A stretch of 64,000 bases of DNA from Emticicia sp031378345 (GTDB taxonomy: Bacteria > Bacteroidota > Bacteroidia > Cytophagales > Spirosomataceae), in assembly GCA_031378345.1 (NCBI GenBank), contig JANNDY010000012.1, positions 1 to 64,000 on the forward strand, in the 5' to 3' direction. A model generated the notes under the pieces. That model had not been told where the DNA came from. It was given only the letters and a program-made list of their open reading frames with translations, and made no database searches. A program made the position numbers and the translations under genes. This document shows, one piece after another, positions 15,701-26,087 of the stretch (position 1 is its first letter; every line of letters begins with the position of its first letter).

Positions 15701-18700
15701 CCGCTTTCATAATACCCATGATTCCACCCAAAAGCCAATTGGTACGAGGGAGAAAAACCCCGACACGCTCTTCGGTGGTGATGTTTAAACTCACAAGTTT
15801 ATGAGCGATTTGGTTCGAGCGTTCCCACAGATTTCGGAAAGTCCAAGATTCGGTACTATCGCTGATGGCAATATTTTCGGCATGAGTAATAGCCGTACTT
15901 TTTAGTATATCAATCAGGCTCTGCTCATTAGTAAATACTTCATTATTGCTTTCCGACCAAGACAAAATTTCTTGTTTTTCGTCTTGCCCCAAAAGTGCTA
16001 TTTCGTTGATAGCTTGCGATGGATTACTGACAAAAGCATTGAGAATATTTTGTAAATGCCCTAGCATTCGCTCCATTCGCTGCTCATTGAAAAGCTGAGT
16101 ATCGTAAGTACTAATAATTTTAAATTCATTATTAATAAACTGAACATCAATATCCCAATCAAATTTACTACTTACTGCCGAACCCCCAAACCTTCTGATT
16201 TCAATACCATTCATGGCGATATTAGCATCTTTTTGGGTTTCCGTATTTTGCATTGAAAGCATCACATCGAATAATACCGAACGGCTGGTATCTCGTTCGA
16301 GACCAAGCTCTTCAACCAAATTATCGAACGGATAAATTTGATGCTGATAAGCTTGAAGCGTTGTTTGTTTGATGTTTTCGAGAAGTTCGTATACATTCCA
16401 AACATCATTTATTTGTGTGCGTAACGCAAGCGTATTTACATAAAAACCAATTTGGTTTTCTAAATCAGTATTTTCTCTTCCTGCAATTGGGCATCCAACA
16501 ATGAGGTCATTTTCCGAGGTATAACGGTACAACAACACTTTTAAAGCTCCAAGCATGAGCATATACTCGCTTACTTGCATTGTTGTGGCAAAATTTCTAA
16601 TATTTGTACTTAATTCATACCCTAAATTTAGAGAAACTTGTTTTCCAGCATAACTTTTTGTGAGTGTTCGCTCACCATCTAAAGGGAGTTTTAGCACGGG
16701 TAACTCACCATCAAATTGCTCTAACCAATATTTTTGATGTATCGCAAAGCTATTGTTTTTGACTTCGTTTTGTTCCCAAGCTGCATAATCTTTATATTGA
16801 ATTCGCAATGGTTGTCTTTCATTTTCGATACTGTTTAATAAATTATTGTAAGTATCGAAAGTTTCGCTGACCATAACATCCATTGATGTACCATCACTGA
16901 TGATATGGTGCATTACAATCGCAATTACTCTTTTTGTGGCATTCAATTGCCAAATTTTCACTTTTAGAAGCTCGCCCGATGACAAATCAAAGATTGTTTT
17001 TGAAAAATCATACACTTGTTTTTCGATTTCTGCTGGTGATAAATCTGAGGCAATCTGATGCTCAACTCCAAACGAACACGAAGTAATTGGTAGTATTCTT
17101 TGTCTGATTTCACCTTTTTCTTCATCAAATTGTGTCCTTAAAATCTCGTGACGTTCGACCAACTGTTGCCAAGCTGCTGCAAAAAATTGTTCATCTAATT
17201 CTCCAACGATTTCACACGCAAAAGCCATATTATAAGCAAAGTTGTTGGGGTCTAATTTTTGTAAGAGCCACATACGCTTTTGGGCAGAAGATACAGGATA
17301 ACTTTCCTGTGGTTCGACTGTTCCGATATTTTTATAATTGTTTATCTGCTTATTTTGGAGACAATTTGCCAATTCTCGGATAGTTGGGAATTGAAAAACT
17401 TCAAATATTTCTAATTTAAGGCCCAGTTTTTTCCAAAGCTTTTGCACAAAACGGCTTGCTTTGAGCGAATGTCCGCCAGCTTCAAAGAAATTTTCGGTTG
17501 CCGAAACAGCTTCTTTCTCTAAAACTTCTTGCCAAACCTCAGCAATTTCGGCTTCGTATATGTTGGCAAAATACTGGTTTTCAATTTCTTCGATTATTTC
17601 TATTTGAGTAATTTTTTGGCGGTCAACCTTACCCGAAGTATTTACTGGTAGTTTGCCTTGATGCGTTAAATATCTCGGTACCATATAATTAGGCAAAAGT
17701 TGATGCAAACTCAATCTTAATGCCTCTCTGCTGATATGACCTTCATAAAACGCTACTAAATATTTTTCCTTTGCGTCGTTTTTGACAACCACCACTACAT
17801 TTTCAACTCCTGTGATTTGCTGAATTATTTTTTCGATTTCCTCAATTTCAACACGATAACCTCTAATTTTTATCTGATTATCTCGGCGACCTAAGAACTC
17901 GACAGTTCCGTTGTTGTTCCATTTACCAAAATCACCACTTTTGTAGAGTCTTACGCCATTTTTATAGACAAATTTTTCGCTGGTTAGGTCGGCTTTTTGA
18001 TAATATCCTTTAGCCAAACCATTGCCGCCGATGTAAATCTCGCCGCTAACACCGATAGGTTGAAGTTGTAAATCGTTGTTAAGAATATAAACCTGACGAT
18101 TGGTCAGTGGTTTTCCGATGGTTATTTCATCATTTGATACTTCTGCATACGTTGCACAAACCGTCGATTCGGTTGGGCCATAAGTATTATAAACCTTTGT
18201 GTGACCTATTAAATTATTGATTTGTGAATGATGAAGCTCATCTCCACCACTTATGATTGCTCTAAGTTTGGCTTTTTGTAATTCGGCTTCCTTATTGATT
18301 TCAGAAAGAACCATCGGAGTGGTACTAAGTATTGTAGCCCCTTTACTGATTACATTTAATAAATCTTCAACGTCTTTTCCTCCGTTCTTGATAATTTCGA
18401 CCTGTCCACCAACCAATAAAACAGGGAATATTTCTTCAATCGAAGTATCAAAAGATAATGATGCCTGCTGAATAAACTTATCGGCATCATTTACTTGAAA
18501 ATATTCGCTAAAGCTCAATACATAATCAATCAAGGAAGCGTGGCTTATTTCAACACCTTTTGGAAGCCCAGTAGAACCCGACGTATAAAGCACATAAGCT
18601 GTATCTTGTGAATTGATATGAATATTGCTACTATTTTTATTGGTATTAATTACAACTCTATCAGTGATATTGATTAACAAAACATTGTCAATAGCGTTGT

Positions 18701-21700
18701 TTGAGGCAAGTAAATCATCGTTTAGTAAGACAGCATCAACATTAGCATCTTCAATCAAATATTGTATTCTTTCTTTCGGACTTTCAGGGTCGATTGGCAC
18801 ATAAAAAGCACCCGATTTGAGAATACCAACCAATCCGACAATCATATCAATACTACGGTTCATCAGAATACCTACGCCACACTCCCTATCAATGCCTTGC
18901 ATTTTTAGATAATTGGCAACTTGATTCGATTTTTCCCAAAGTTCGGCATAAGTAATATACTCATTATCAAGTCTTAAAGCCACCTTTTCATGAAAGTTAA
19001 GACACGAAACACCAAGTGCATTGACCAAATTTTGAGCTGCCGAGCGATTGACAATCACCCCCTCTGACCAGCGAGTAAGCTGGCTTTGCTCTGTTGCATC
19101 AAGTATATTTATATCTTTGATTTTGGTTGATAAGCTTTGGGTAAAATGCCACAAAACATTTTCATAGTGCTTGAGCATTGCACTCATTTTGGCGTAACTA
19201 AACTGATTTTTATCGTAGTTTACTACAATCGTCAACTGGTTATTTTGCTGTTGAATATCAACATCCCAATCAAATTTATTAGTAACTTCTACACCGCCAA
19301 AACGACTGATTTCTAAATCATTTAGTTCGAGTTGGTCAATACTTTCACCAGCACTTTGAAAGGTAAGCATTACATTAAACAAAGATGCTTGGCTAAGACC
19401 TCCGTTTTTGGCAAGTTCGCCGATTAATTCATCATAAGGAAAATCTTGATTTTGATAGCCATCCAAGGTTATTTTCTTGATACTTTCGAGTAATTCTGAA
19501 AGAGAGTTTCCTGATGCAAATTTATTTCTAAATGCCAGTGTATTTACATAAAAACCGATTTGATGCTCTAAATCGGCGTGACTTCGACCTGCGGTTGCAC
19601 ACCCAATCGTGAAATCAGTATCGCCAGTATATTTATTCAATAATACATTCAGCCCCGCAAGAAATACCATATATTCACTGATTCCTAAATTTTGAGCAAG
19701 CTCTTTTATTGAATCAGCGGTTGCACTTTCTAAAGATAGAATTTGGGTTTCACCCTCTTTATTTTTTTGAGCATTTTGTTTGTCGGTAGGTAGCTTAATA
19801 CTTGGAATTTCGCCCATAAATTGCCCCAACCAATAATTTTTTGAAGCAGTATTATGTGTAAGTTGCTCAATTTGCCATTCTGCATAATCTTTATACTGAA
19901 TGGGAAGCTCGTTTTCTTCAATTTCTCTTGATTCAGACAAAGCATTATAAATATCGAAAACCTCTTTAATAATTACTCCGAGCGACACCCCATCGCTGAT
20001 AATGTGGTGCATCACCAACGAGATAATTGATTGATTTTCGGCAACTTTAAAAACATTTACTTTCAATAAATTATCTTCTGAAAGGTTAAAAACAGTTTTT
20101 GATTCTTGATTGATTCGGTCTTCTAATTCGGTCTTTGAAAGGTTATCGACATGATTGAATGTTACTTGAAAATCCGATTCTTCAAAAGCTTTGATTTTTT
20201 GAAATAAACCTTCTTGATTCTGAACAAAATTGGTTCTCAAGATTTCGTGGCGTTTCACCAAACAGCTCCATGCTTGACAGAAATTTTCTTCATTAAGATT
20301 TCCTTTCAGTGTATAGGCAAATGCCATATTGTAAGCAAAATTATCGACTTGTGACTGTTGCAATAACCACATTCGGTATTGAGCTGACGATAATTGATAA
20401 TATGGCTTATCTTGTGCTTTCGGAATAGAAATATACTGGTTGCTTTGAATATTTGAAACAATTTGGGCTAACTCTCGAACGGTAGAATATTGAAAAATAT
20501 CTGAAAGCTCGACTTTGGCGTTTAGTTGTTTCCAGATGAGCTGTACTAAACGAGTCGCTTTGAGCGAATGCCCTCCCAGCTCAAAGAAATTATCAGTCAC
20601 GCTGATTTCCTTGAGATTCAATACTTCTTTCCATACTTCTACTAACTGTTGCTCGGTTTGGTTTTGTGGTAATTCAAAACGCTCGTTCGCAATATTTTCA
20701 AGTGGTAATTCTTCAAGTTTCTTTTTATCAACTTTACCGTTAGCCGTGAGTGGCATTTCGCTAACAGTTACCCAATATTTCGGAATCATGTGCATAGGAA
20801 GCTGGCTTTGAAGAAATTTCTTTATCTCAATAGCCGTGCAATCATCAGTCGAAGTGTAATAAGCACACAGGTTTTTTTCGTTGGTTTCAGAAATAGCCAA
20901 TACCACCACCTGCTTTACTTTCTCAAATCGTTGAATATTTACTTCAATTTCTCCAACTTCAACCCTAAATCCTCTGATTTTTAGTTGTCCATCTTTCCTG
21001 CCGACATACTCCAATAAGCCGTTTTCATTCCAATATACAATGTCACCTGTATTATAAAGCTTTTCGGTTGGGTTATAAGGGTTTATAATAAATTTGGTGG
21101 CCGTTAGCTCGGATTGATTCAAATATCCTCTGGCTAAGCCATCACCACCCACAAATAGCGTTCCTTCGATACCAATAGGAGTAAGAGCAAAATCGTCAGT
21201 CAGTACATAGGCCATCGAACCGTTGATAGGCTTCCCAATCGGAATATTATTATCAAATTTTTGAGTAACTGTATAACAAGCCGAAAACGTCGTATTTTCT
21301 GTTGGTCCATATCCGTTGCAAATAGCAATATGCGGATAGTTATCAAGCACTTGATTGATGTGATAGGTAGAAAGTTTATCGCCACCAACCAAAAGTTTTT
21401 GGAGATTGGCCAATACCGTAATATCAGTATCAACCATTTGATTGAAGAGAGCAACTGTCATCCACATTGTTGTTATCTCACGGCTTTCGATAGCTTGTTT
21501 TAAGCGAGCCGCACTCAATAATGTATCTTGCGAAACCAAATGAAGCTGCCCTCCATTCAAAAGCATTCCCCATATTTCAAACGTCGTGGCATCAAAAGTA
21601 ATAGCACCAGAAAGTAAGAGTTTATCGCTTGCCTCGAATGCCACATAATCAGGGTTTTGTACTAATCTTACGATGCCTCTATGCTCAATCATTACACCTT

Positions 21701-24700
21701 TTGGTGTACCTGTCGAGCCTGAAGTGTACATAATATAGGCCAAGTTTTGAGCTGTAAGTCTCTTTTTCGGTGCTTCTGTGCTGTTATTATCAGCCAATAA
21801 TTGAATATCAACAGCATAAATTGCGGTTTCAAAGATTTGATAGGCCAAATCAAAATGTTCAGAATCAGTGAGTAACACTTTTATATTCGCATCTTTGATG
21901 ATAAAATCTAATCTGTCGATTGGAGACTTGGCATCTAATGGCACATATACACAACCAGCTTTGAGGGTGCCAAGCATACTCGCAATCATCCAAGTATTAC
22001 GAGTCATCAGAATACCCACTCGGTCTTCGTTCTCAATTCTGTATTCATCTATAAGATGGGTGGCCAATTGATTGGCATAAATATCAAGTTGCTGATACGA
22101 AAACGAACCTGTTTCATCAATTACCGCCAAGCTATCGGGCGAAAGTGCAACTTGTTTTTCAAATAATGTTACAACATTATCTGTGTACGATTCTTGCTGA
22201 CTTACTTTTCCCCATTCGAGCAATTTTGTTTGCTCTTGGTTTGAAACAAATGTCGTTTCAAAGACTTTAACAATAGAAGATTTGGTGAGTTTATCAATTA
22301 GTGTCAAAAAATGTGATAGCATTCGCTCCATTCTTTGCTCACTAAATAGAGATTTATCATAGTCGAAGGCTATGGTAATATCGCCATTTTCGGCATTTGA
22401 GCCGTGCATCCAAATATCAGCTTGACAAACGCTATATCCTGGGTCAAAAAATTCAACATCAAAACCCCAATTTGGTGCTTCGTAGTCGAGTGAATAATTA
22501 TGCCAGCTAAAACCAGCCGAGAAAACAGGTGTGCGACTTTTGTCGGTATCGGCACCTAATTTTTCAACCAAAATATCGAATGGATACTGTTGATGAACTT
22601 GTGCGTCAATCACACTTTCTTTTACCAAATCAACAAGTTCATCGAAAGAAACATTAGTATTAAAAGTGGTTCGGATAGGTAATGTATTTACATAATTACC
22701 TATTTGATTATGTAAATCTGCGTGTTCACGACCCGCAATTGGGCTACCTATTACAACATCGGTCTGATTGGTGTATCGTGCCAGCATGGCCTTATATAAC
22801 GCAACCATGATGATATAAACACTTCCGCCTTTTTGCTCGGCCAAACGATGAATCTGATTGCTCAGCTCAAGCCCAATAGTTTTTGTAATTTTCCCTCCTT
22901 CAAATAGTTTAACTGGCGGTCTTTGATAGTCAGTTTTTAGTTCTAAAACTGGTACTTGTTGAAGGTTTTGTATAAAATATTGTTCGTGTTTTAAAAATTC
23001 TTCCGATTGAAAAAGGTTATTTTGCCAAATAGTAAAGTCTTTATACTGTATTCTCAAGGCTTCCATTTCGGGGGTTTGTCCGAGAGAATACGCTTGATAA
23101 AAATCAAAAAGTTCTTTGATTAGGTTTTCGATTGACCAACCATCACAGATACAATGATGAACCACTAAAATAAAAATATAAGTATCATCAGCCAAGCGAA
23201 TGGTTTCGAGTCTAATCAGAGGAATATTTCGCAAAATAAATGGCTTACTTACCTGCTGACTAACATAGTTGCTCAATGAATCTTGATTTTGAGAACGCCA
23301 GTCGTTTTGCTCAATTTTAAGTGTTACTTTACTGTAATCATGGATTTTCTGGTGCGGAACACCTTCAATGATATGAAAAGTAGTTCGCAAAACTTCGTGT
23401 CGGTCAATGATTTTATTGAATGCTTTTTCTAAGGCATCAATATTGACCTCACCTTTGAGCTTGCACACAAAAGGAATATTATATAAAGCTTTGTTGTCGT
23501 TTTGTTGCTCTTGCATCCAAAGTCTATACTGAGCGTGCGACAGTGGATAATACTCTTGTACAGGTGCAAGAGGTATTTGAATAGCTTTTTGTGGAAAATT
23601 TTGTGCTAAAAATTGTGCTAAAAATTGGATTGTAGGAGCATTGAAAAATTCTCTGAAATTTATATTAACTCCAAATTCGGCGTAAAATTTAGCTATCATT
23701 CGAGTCGCTTTTAGCGAATGGCCACCTAAATCAAAAAAGTTGGCTTCTACATCAACAACCTCTCGACCAAGCACTTCCGCCCAAATTTTAGCAATCAGTA
23801 TCTCTTCGGTAGTTTGTGGTTTCTTACTTTCATCTATTACATTTTCTGTAATAAAGTTAGGTTCGGGCAAGATTTGTTTATTGATTTTTCCATTTACATT
23901 CAAAACAAATTTTTCGACTTTAATAAAGAAATCTGGCAACATATATTGCGGCAGTACATTAGATAAATCATGCTTAATATCAGCAGCAAAAAGGTGTTTT
24001 TTTGAAGTGTAATAAGCAACGATATACTTTTCCCCTTGATTTTCTTTCACCAAAACGATTGCCTCTTCTACGGCATTTATTTTCAACAAACACTGCTCTA
24101 TTTCGTCTAATTCGATTCTAAAACCTCTGATTTTTACTTGGTGGTCGGTGCGACCCATGTATTCGAGCGAACCATCAGACAACCAACGCCCTAAGTCACC
24201 TGTACGGTATAATCTAATCGTTTGGTTATCTAATTGATATTCAATAAACTTTTCATTAGTTAGGTCTTGTCTTCCATGATACCCATCCGCAAGGTTTGCT
24301 CCACCAATATAAATTTCACCGATTAAACCCTTTGGTGTTAGCTCCTGATTAGTATCAAGTACAAATATTTGAGTATTAGATACAGGCTTTCCAATTGGTA
24401 CTTTTGTGGGTATAACTTCGTCTTTTCCCGAAATTTGAAGGGCGGTTACAACGTGAGTTTCAGATGGGCCATAATGGTTATGTAGCTTTATTGAAGGATT
24501 TTTCTTTAGAAAATCGTATAACTGATTTCCGATGAGAAGCTGCTCGCCCGCTGTGATAATATTTTCGAGAGAATTGGTGGCAAGTGAGTCGCCAATTTCA
24601 ACATCGAAAAGATTATTCAAAATCGAACACGGCATATAGATTGTCTGAATATCATGTTCGGCAATATATTTTCTTATGGCAACTAAATCTAATTTTTTGT

Positions 24701-26042
24701 CTTGTGATAAAACATGAAGCGAGCCTCCATAACACAAAGCAAAAAATACATCTTGTAACGAGACATCAAACCCAAAAGAAGCATATTGGAGGTAACGCTG
24801 TTGTGTTTCGATATTCGACTCTTGTCTTTGCCACTCCATTAGGTTAATTAGGGTGCTATGAGTTTGCAAAACACCCTTTGGAGTACCCGTTGAACCAGAA
24901 GTAAAAATAAAATATGAATAATCACTATGATTGATTGAAACATCAGGGTTTTCAGAAACTCCTGTCTGTAAATCCTTGATGTTAAGTATTTCTTTAGTAT
25001 AATTTATCTCACTTGCTTTATAAGATAGCGACGCTTCACTCAAAATAACAAAAGGCTGAGCCGAATCAATGATAAAATCAAGTCGATTTTTAGGCAATTC
25101 ACTATCGAGAAACAAATAGACACCACCAGCTTTTATGATGGCTAATATTGCTATAACCGATAATTCCGAGCGGTTTAATAGCACACCTACGGCTCTGTTT
25201 TGTGGTAATCCCATTGCCAAAAGATTATTAGCAACCGAATTTACCCTGATATTGAGTTCGTTGTAAGAAAAACTCTTTCCTTCAAACACTAAAGCTATCG
25301 TATCGGGCGTATTTAGAACTTGACGCTCAAAAACATTTATGATGTTTAATTCTGCCGATAAATGGGTATTCGTATCATTTTTTTCGATAATTAACTCTCT
25401 TCGTTCATTTTCAGAAATAATCTCAACTGCCCCGATTTTGCTTTCAAGGCTTTGATTGATAGCATTTAGCATTTCGGCCAAATGATTGGTGAATTGCTCA
25501 GCCTGAAAGTTTGTAAAAAAACCAATATTGTAACTTAGACCAATATTAATGCAATCGGAAAGCTTTACATTCAAAGCAAGCCCATTAGTTGCAAATTTTG
25601 ATTGATTAAAATTGAGTTGAAATAAGCTGTGTTCTGGTTTAATACTATCATTGATTTGTCCAGAACCATTGATGATACCATCTATGTATTTTTCGGTCTG
25701 AATTACTTCTTCTTTTGTGGCGGTGATTGCCTCTTTTATTGTGTTTTCATTGATAAAAGCTTTTGAATAGAATAAGCCATTGGCACTTGCGATAGGCTCA
25801 GAATCAGAAAAATATACTTTTAGTAGTTGCTGATAAAAACACAATAACACCGTAAAAAGGGCTTTTTCGTTTCCTTTTGTCATTTGCATGAGCTTATCAT
25901 GCGTTGGTTTTTCCAGATTCAGTTCGATACTTTTTGTATCGGTATCATTGGTATATGAAAGACCTTCATTTTTACCCAAAAACTTATTTGCCCAATAATC
26001 ATTGACGATTCTTTCACGGGCAATTGATGTAGTATTATTCAT
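12759..26042 (-). CDS. Terminal NRPS subunit: half-C-A(Pro)-PCP-C-A(Val)-PCP-C-A(Lys-like)-PCP-C-A(Ala-like)-PCP-C
   Basis: This 4427-residue four-module NRPS ends the assembly line. Residues 1-215 match only the C-terminal half of a condensation domain. The A domains lie at about 228-725, 1290-1780, 2335-2810 and 3375-3850. Their codes are DVQYIAHVVK (Pro), DAFWLGGTFK (Val), DTESIGTVCK (close to the bacitracin Lys code) and DLYNNALTYK (close to a known Ala code). Carrier domains have LGGHSLKAT or similar near 772, 1822, 2856 and 3897. Three internal C domains have intact HHCICDG or HHIISDG. The last domain (3951-4427) is a condensation-like unit with EHVISDA at 4088-4094 and no thioesterase after it, so it probably releases the chain, for example by cyclisation or amide formation. 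Pro and Val calls are firm, Lys and Ala moderate. Confidence 0.93.
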   Translation of the reverse strand: MNNTTSIARERIVNDYWANKFLGKNEGLSYTNDTDTKSIELNLEKPTHDKLMQMTKGNEKALFTVLLCFYQQLLKVYFSDSEPIASANGLFYSKAFINENTIKEAITATKEEVIQTEKYIDGIINGSGQINDSIKPEHSLFQLNFNQSKFATNGLALNVKLSDCINIGLSYNIGFFTNFQAEQFTNHLAEMLNAINQSLESKIGAVEIISENERRELIIEKNDTNTHLSAELNIINVFERQVLNTPDTIALVFEGKSFSYNELNIRVNSVANNLLAMGLPQNRAVGVLLNRSELSVIAILAIIKAGGVYLFLDSELPKNRLDFIIDSAQPFVILSEASLSYKASEINYTKEILNIKDLQTGVSENPDVSINHSDYSYFIFTSGSTGTPKGVLQTHSTLINLMEWQRQESNIETQQRYLQYASFGFDVSLQDVFFALCYGGSLHVLSQDKKLDLVAIRKYIAEHDIQTIYMPCSILNNLFDVEIGDSLATNSLENIITAGEQLLIGNQLYDFLKKNPSIKLHNHYGPSETHVVTALQISGKDEVIPTKVPIGKPVSNTQIFVLDTNQELTPKGLIGEIYIGGANLADGYHGRQDLTNEKFIEYQLDNQTIRLYRTGDLGRWLSDGSLEYMGRTDHQVKIRGFRIELDEIEQCLLKINAVEEAIVLVKENQGEKYIVAYYTSKKHLFAADIKHDLSNVLPQYMLPDFFIKVEKFVLNVNGKINKQILPEPNFITENVIDESKKPQTTEEILIAKIWAEVLGREVVDVEANFFDLGGHSLKATRMIAKFYAEFGVNINFREFFNAPTIQFLAQFLAQNFPQKAIQIPLAPVQEYYPLSHAQYRLWMQEQQNDNKALYNIPFVCKLKGEVNIDALEKAFNKIIDRHEVLRTTFHIIEGVPHQKIHDYSKVTLKIEQNDWRSQNQDSLSNYVSQQVSKPFILRNIPLIRLETIRLADDTYIFILVVHHCICDGWSIENLIKELFDFYQAYSLGQTPEMEALRIQYKDFTIWQNNLFQSEEFLKHEQYFIQNLQQVPVLELKTDYQRPPVKLFEGGKITKTIGLELSNQIHRLAEQKGGSVYIIMVALYKAMLARYTNQTDVVIGSPIAGREHADLHNQIGNYVNTLPIRTTFNTNVSFDELVDLVKESVIDAQVHQQYPFDILVEKLGADTDKSRTPVFSAGFSWHNYSLDYEAPNWGFDVEFFDPGYSVCQADIWMHGSNAENGDITIAFDYDKSLFSEQRMERMLSHFLTLIDKLTKSSIVKVFETTFVSNQEQTKLLEWGKVSQQESYTDNVVTLFEKQVALSPDSLAVIDETGSFSYQQLDIYANQLATHLIDEYRIENEDRVGILMTRNTWMIASMLGTLKAGCVYVPLDAKSPIDRLDFIIKDANIKVLLTDSEHFDLAYQIFETAIYAVDIQLLADNNSTEAPKKRLTAQNLAYIMYTSGSTGTPKGVMIEHRGIVRLVQNPDYVAFEASDKLLLSGAITFDATTFEIWGMLLNGGQLHLVSQDTLLSAARLKQAIESREITTMWMTVALFNQMVDTDITVLANLQKLLVGGDKLSTYHINQVLDNYPHIAICNGYGPTENTTFSACYTVTQKFDNNIPIGKPINGSMAYVLTDDFALTPIGIEGTLFVGGDGLARGYLNQSELTATKFIINPYNPTEKLYNTGDIVYWNENGLLEYVGRKDGQLKIRGFRVEVGEIEVNIQRFEKVKQVVVLAISETNEKNLCAYYTSTDDCTAIEIKKFLQSQLPMHMIPKYWVTVSEMPLTANGKVDKKKLEELPLENIANERFELPQNQTEQQLVEVWKEVLNLKEISVTDNFFELGGHSLKATRLVQLIWKQLNAKVELSDIFQYSTVRELAQIVSNIQSNQYISIPKAQDKPYYQLSSAQYRMWLLQQSQVDNFAYNMAFAYTLKGNLNEENFCQAWSCLVKRHEILRTNFVQNQEGLFQKIKAFEESDFQVTFNHVDNLSKTELEDRINQESKTVFNLSEDNLLKVNVFKVAENQSIISLVMHHIISDGVSLGVIIKEVFDIYNALSESREIEENELPIQYKDYAEWQIEQLTHNTASKNYWLGQFMGEIPSIKLPTDKQNAQKNKEGETQILSLESATADSIKELAQNLGISEYMVFLAGLNVLLNKYTGDTDFTIGCATAGRSHADLEHQIGFYVNTLAFRNKFASGNSLSELLESIKKITLDGYQNQDFPYDELIGELAKNGGLSQASLFNVMLTFQSAGESIDQLELNDLEISRFGGVEVTNKFDWDVDIQQQNNQLTIVVNYDKNQFSYAKMSAMLKHYENVLWHFTQSLSTKIKDINILDATEQSQLTRWSEGVIVNRSAAQNLVNALGVSCLNFHEKVALRLDNEYITYAELWEKSNQVANYLKMQGIDRECGVGILMNRSIDMIVGLVGILKSGAFYVPIDPESPKERIQYLIEDANVDAVLLNDDLLASNNAIDNVLLINITDRVVINTNKNSSNIHINSQDTAYVLYTSGSTGLPKGVEISHASLIDYVLSFSEYFQVNDADKFIQQASLSFDTSIEEIFPVLLVGGQVEIIKNGGKDVEDLLNVISKGATILSTTPMVLSEINKEAELQKAKLRAIISGGDELHHSQINNLIGHTKVYNTYGPTESTVCATYAEVSNDEITIGKPLTNRQVYILNNDLQLQPIGVSGEIYIGGNGLAKGYYQKADLTSEKFVYKNGVRLYKSGDFGKWNNNGTVEFLGRRDNQIKIRGYRVEIEEIEKIIQQITGVENVVVVVKNDAKEKYLVAFYEGHISREALRLSLHQLLPNYMVPRYLTHQGKLPVNTSGKVDRQKITQIEIIEEIENQYFANIYEAEIAEVWQEVLEKEAVSATENFFEAGGHSLKASRFVQKLWKKLGLKLEIFEVFQFPTIRELANCLQNKQINNYKNIGTVEPQESYPVSSAQKRMWLLQKLDPNNFAYNMAFACEIVGELDEQFFAAAWQQLVERHEILRTQFDEEKGEIRQRILPITSCSFGVEHQIASDLSPAEIEKQVYDFSKTIFDLSSGELLKVKIWQLNATKRVIAIVMHHIISDGTSMDVMVSETFDTYNNLLNSIENERQPLRIQYKDYAAWEQNEVKNNSFAIHQKYWLEQFDGELPVLKLPLDGERTLTKSYAGKQVSLNLGYELSTNIRNFATTMQVSEYMLMLGALKVLLYRYTSENDLIVGCPIAGRENTDLENQIGFYVNTLALRTQINDVWNVYELLENIKQTTLQAYQHQIYPFDNLVEELGLERDTSRSVLFDVMLSMQNTETQKDANIAMNGIEIRRFGGSAVSSKFDWDIDVQFINNEFKIISTYDTQLFNEQRMERMLGHLQNILNAFVSNPSQAINEIALLGQDEKQEILSWSESNNEVFTNEQSLIDILKSTAITHAENIAISDSTESWTFRNLWERSNQIAHKLVSLNITTEERVGVFLPRTNWLLGGIMGIMKAGAAYVPLDRNYPIERLQYIVETAHISKIVVEKEGILQEYGFRNVEEIILDSDQLVAFSSENLPLQIKADQLAYILFTSGSTGQPKGVEIEHRNVVAFLEWCVEEFKYADFEVLVAVTSLNFDLSVYELFFPQLSGKAISILESGLSLIDYLPKAKTNKLLVNTVPSVIETLLRSEVDLSKISVLNMAGEPIGKFIQEHLPYHAMEVRNLYGPTEDTTYSTGFRIINLQDSRKIGKSKKYSQAYILGVGDALQPVGVLGEICLSGAGLARGYHQRPDLSQEKFVGHPLKTNSKMYRTGDLGFWDWQGELVCVGRKDSQIKLRGYRIELGEIEQKAEKLTHVEQAVAIIEGENENKKLILFYQSTEIEASVLQKHLEGTLPTWMLPEQVICLENFPQTPNGKIDKIKLRSLVNDFEHNTAQEIADETEIHLKSIWEQELQRENISVKDNFFKIGGHSLKAIRVISKIRQKWNIDLPLKTIFLAPTISQLATEIKSSGGSLNPIDILPNADFYEVSHGQNVWLTKYRYAKNRLAFNMHLQTTIQDFNKVAFDNALDVVVSKHELLRSTYEWKENRFIQRIHPSKNFKKSLSYIDVRYSDNPFKLISEQTQERINQPFDLEIGPLFAVQLFRISNADYCIAFTIEHVISDAWSLAILKDEFTKLYDGFCTDENVSIESPSTQYNDFAAWHSTQLTNENERVFWANKVTNIKPERSISEILCQRDAIDIHSYRNFISAEVDAHFIPIDFDTKQSIYGKVFSVRPLDGAAYQTIIKDELYVRLKALSKNTNSSLLSVLSSSLALLVNAYTQQTEVFIGTPVSLRGNKQLDSIFGWLLDTLLIKHTVNNQDSVTKFIQQSNAEMLEVYEHRFYPFEKILADNDISIDALGSIFLHLINNDSDQEILSEETYFPNHLSVGTPTFNLNFTFKEYHNCMVLTLDYRNELFQPWVIEALVEKYFELLDCMIQSPNTQRHLAINNQVSSFNL

Positions 26043-26087
26043 CGGTACAGAAATTTAGAATAATTTATAGATAGGGAAAATGGCGTT

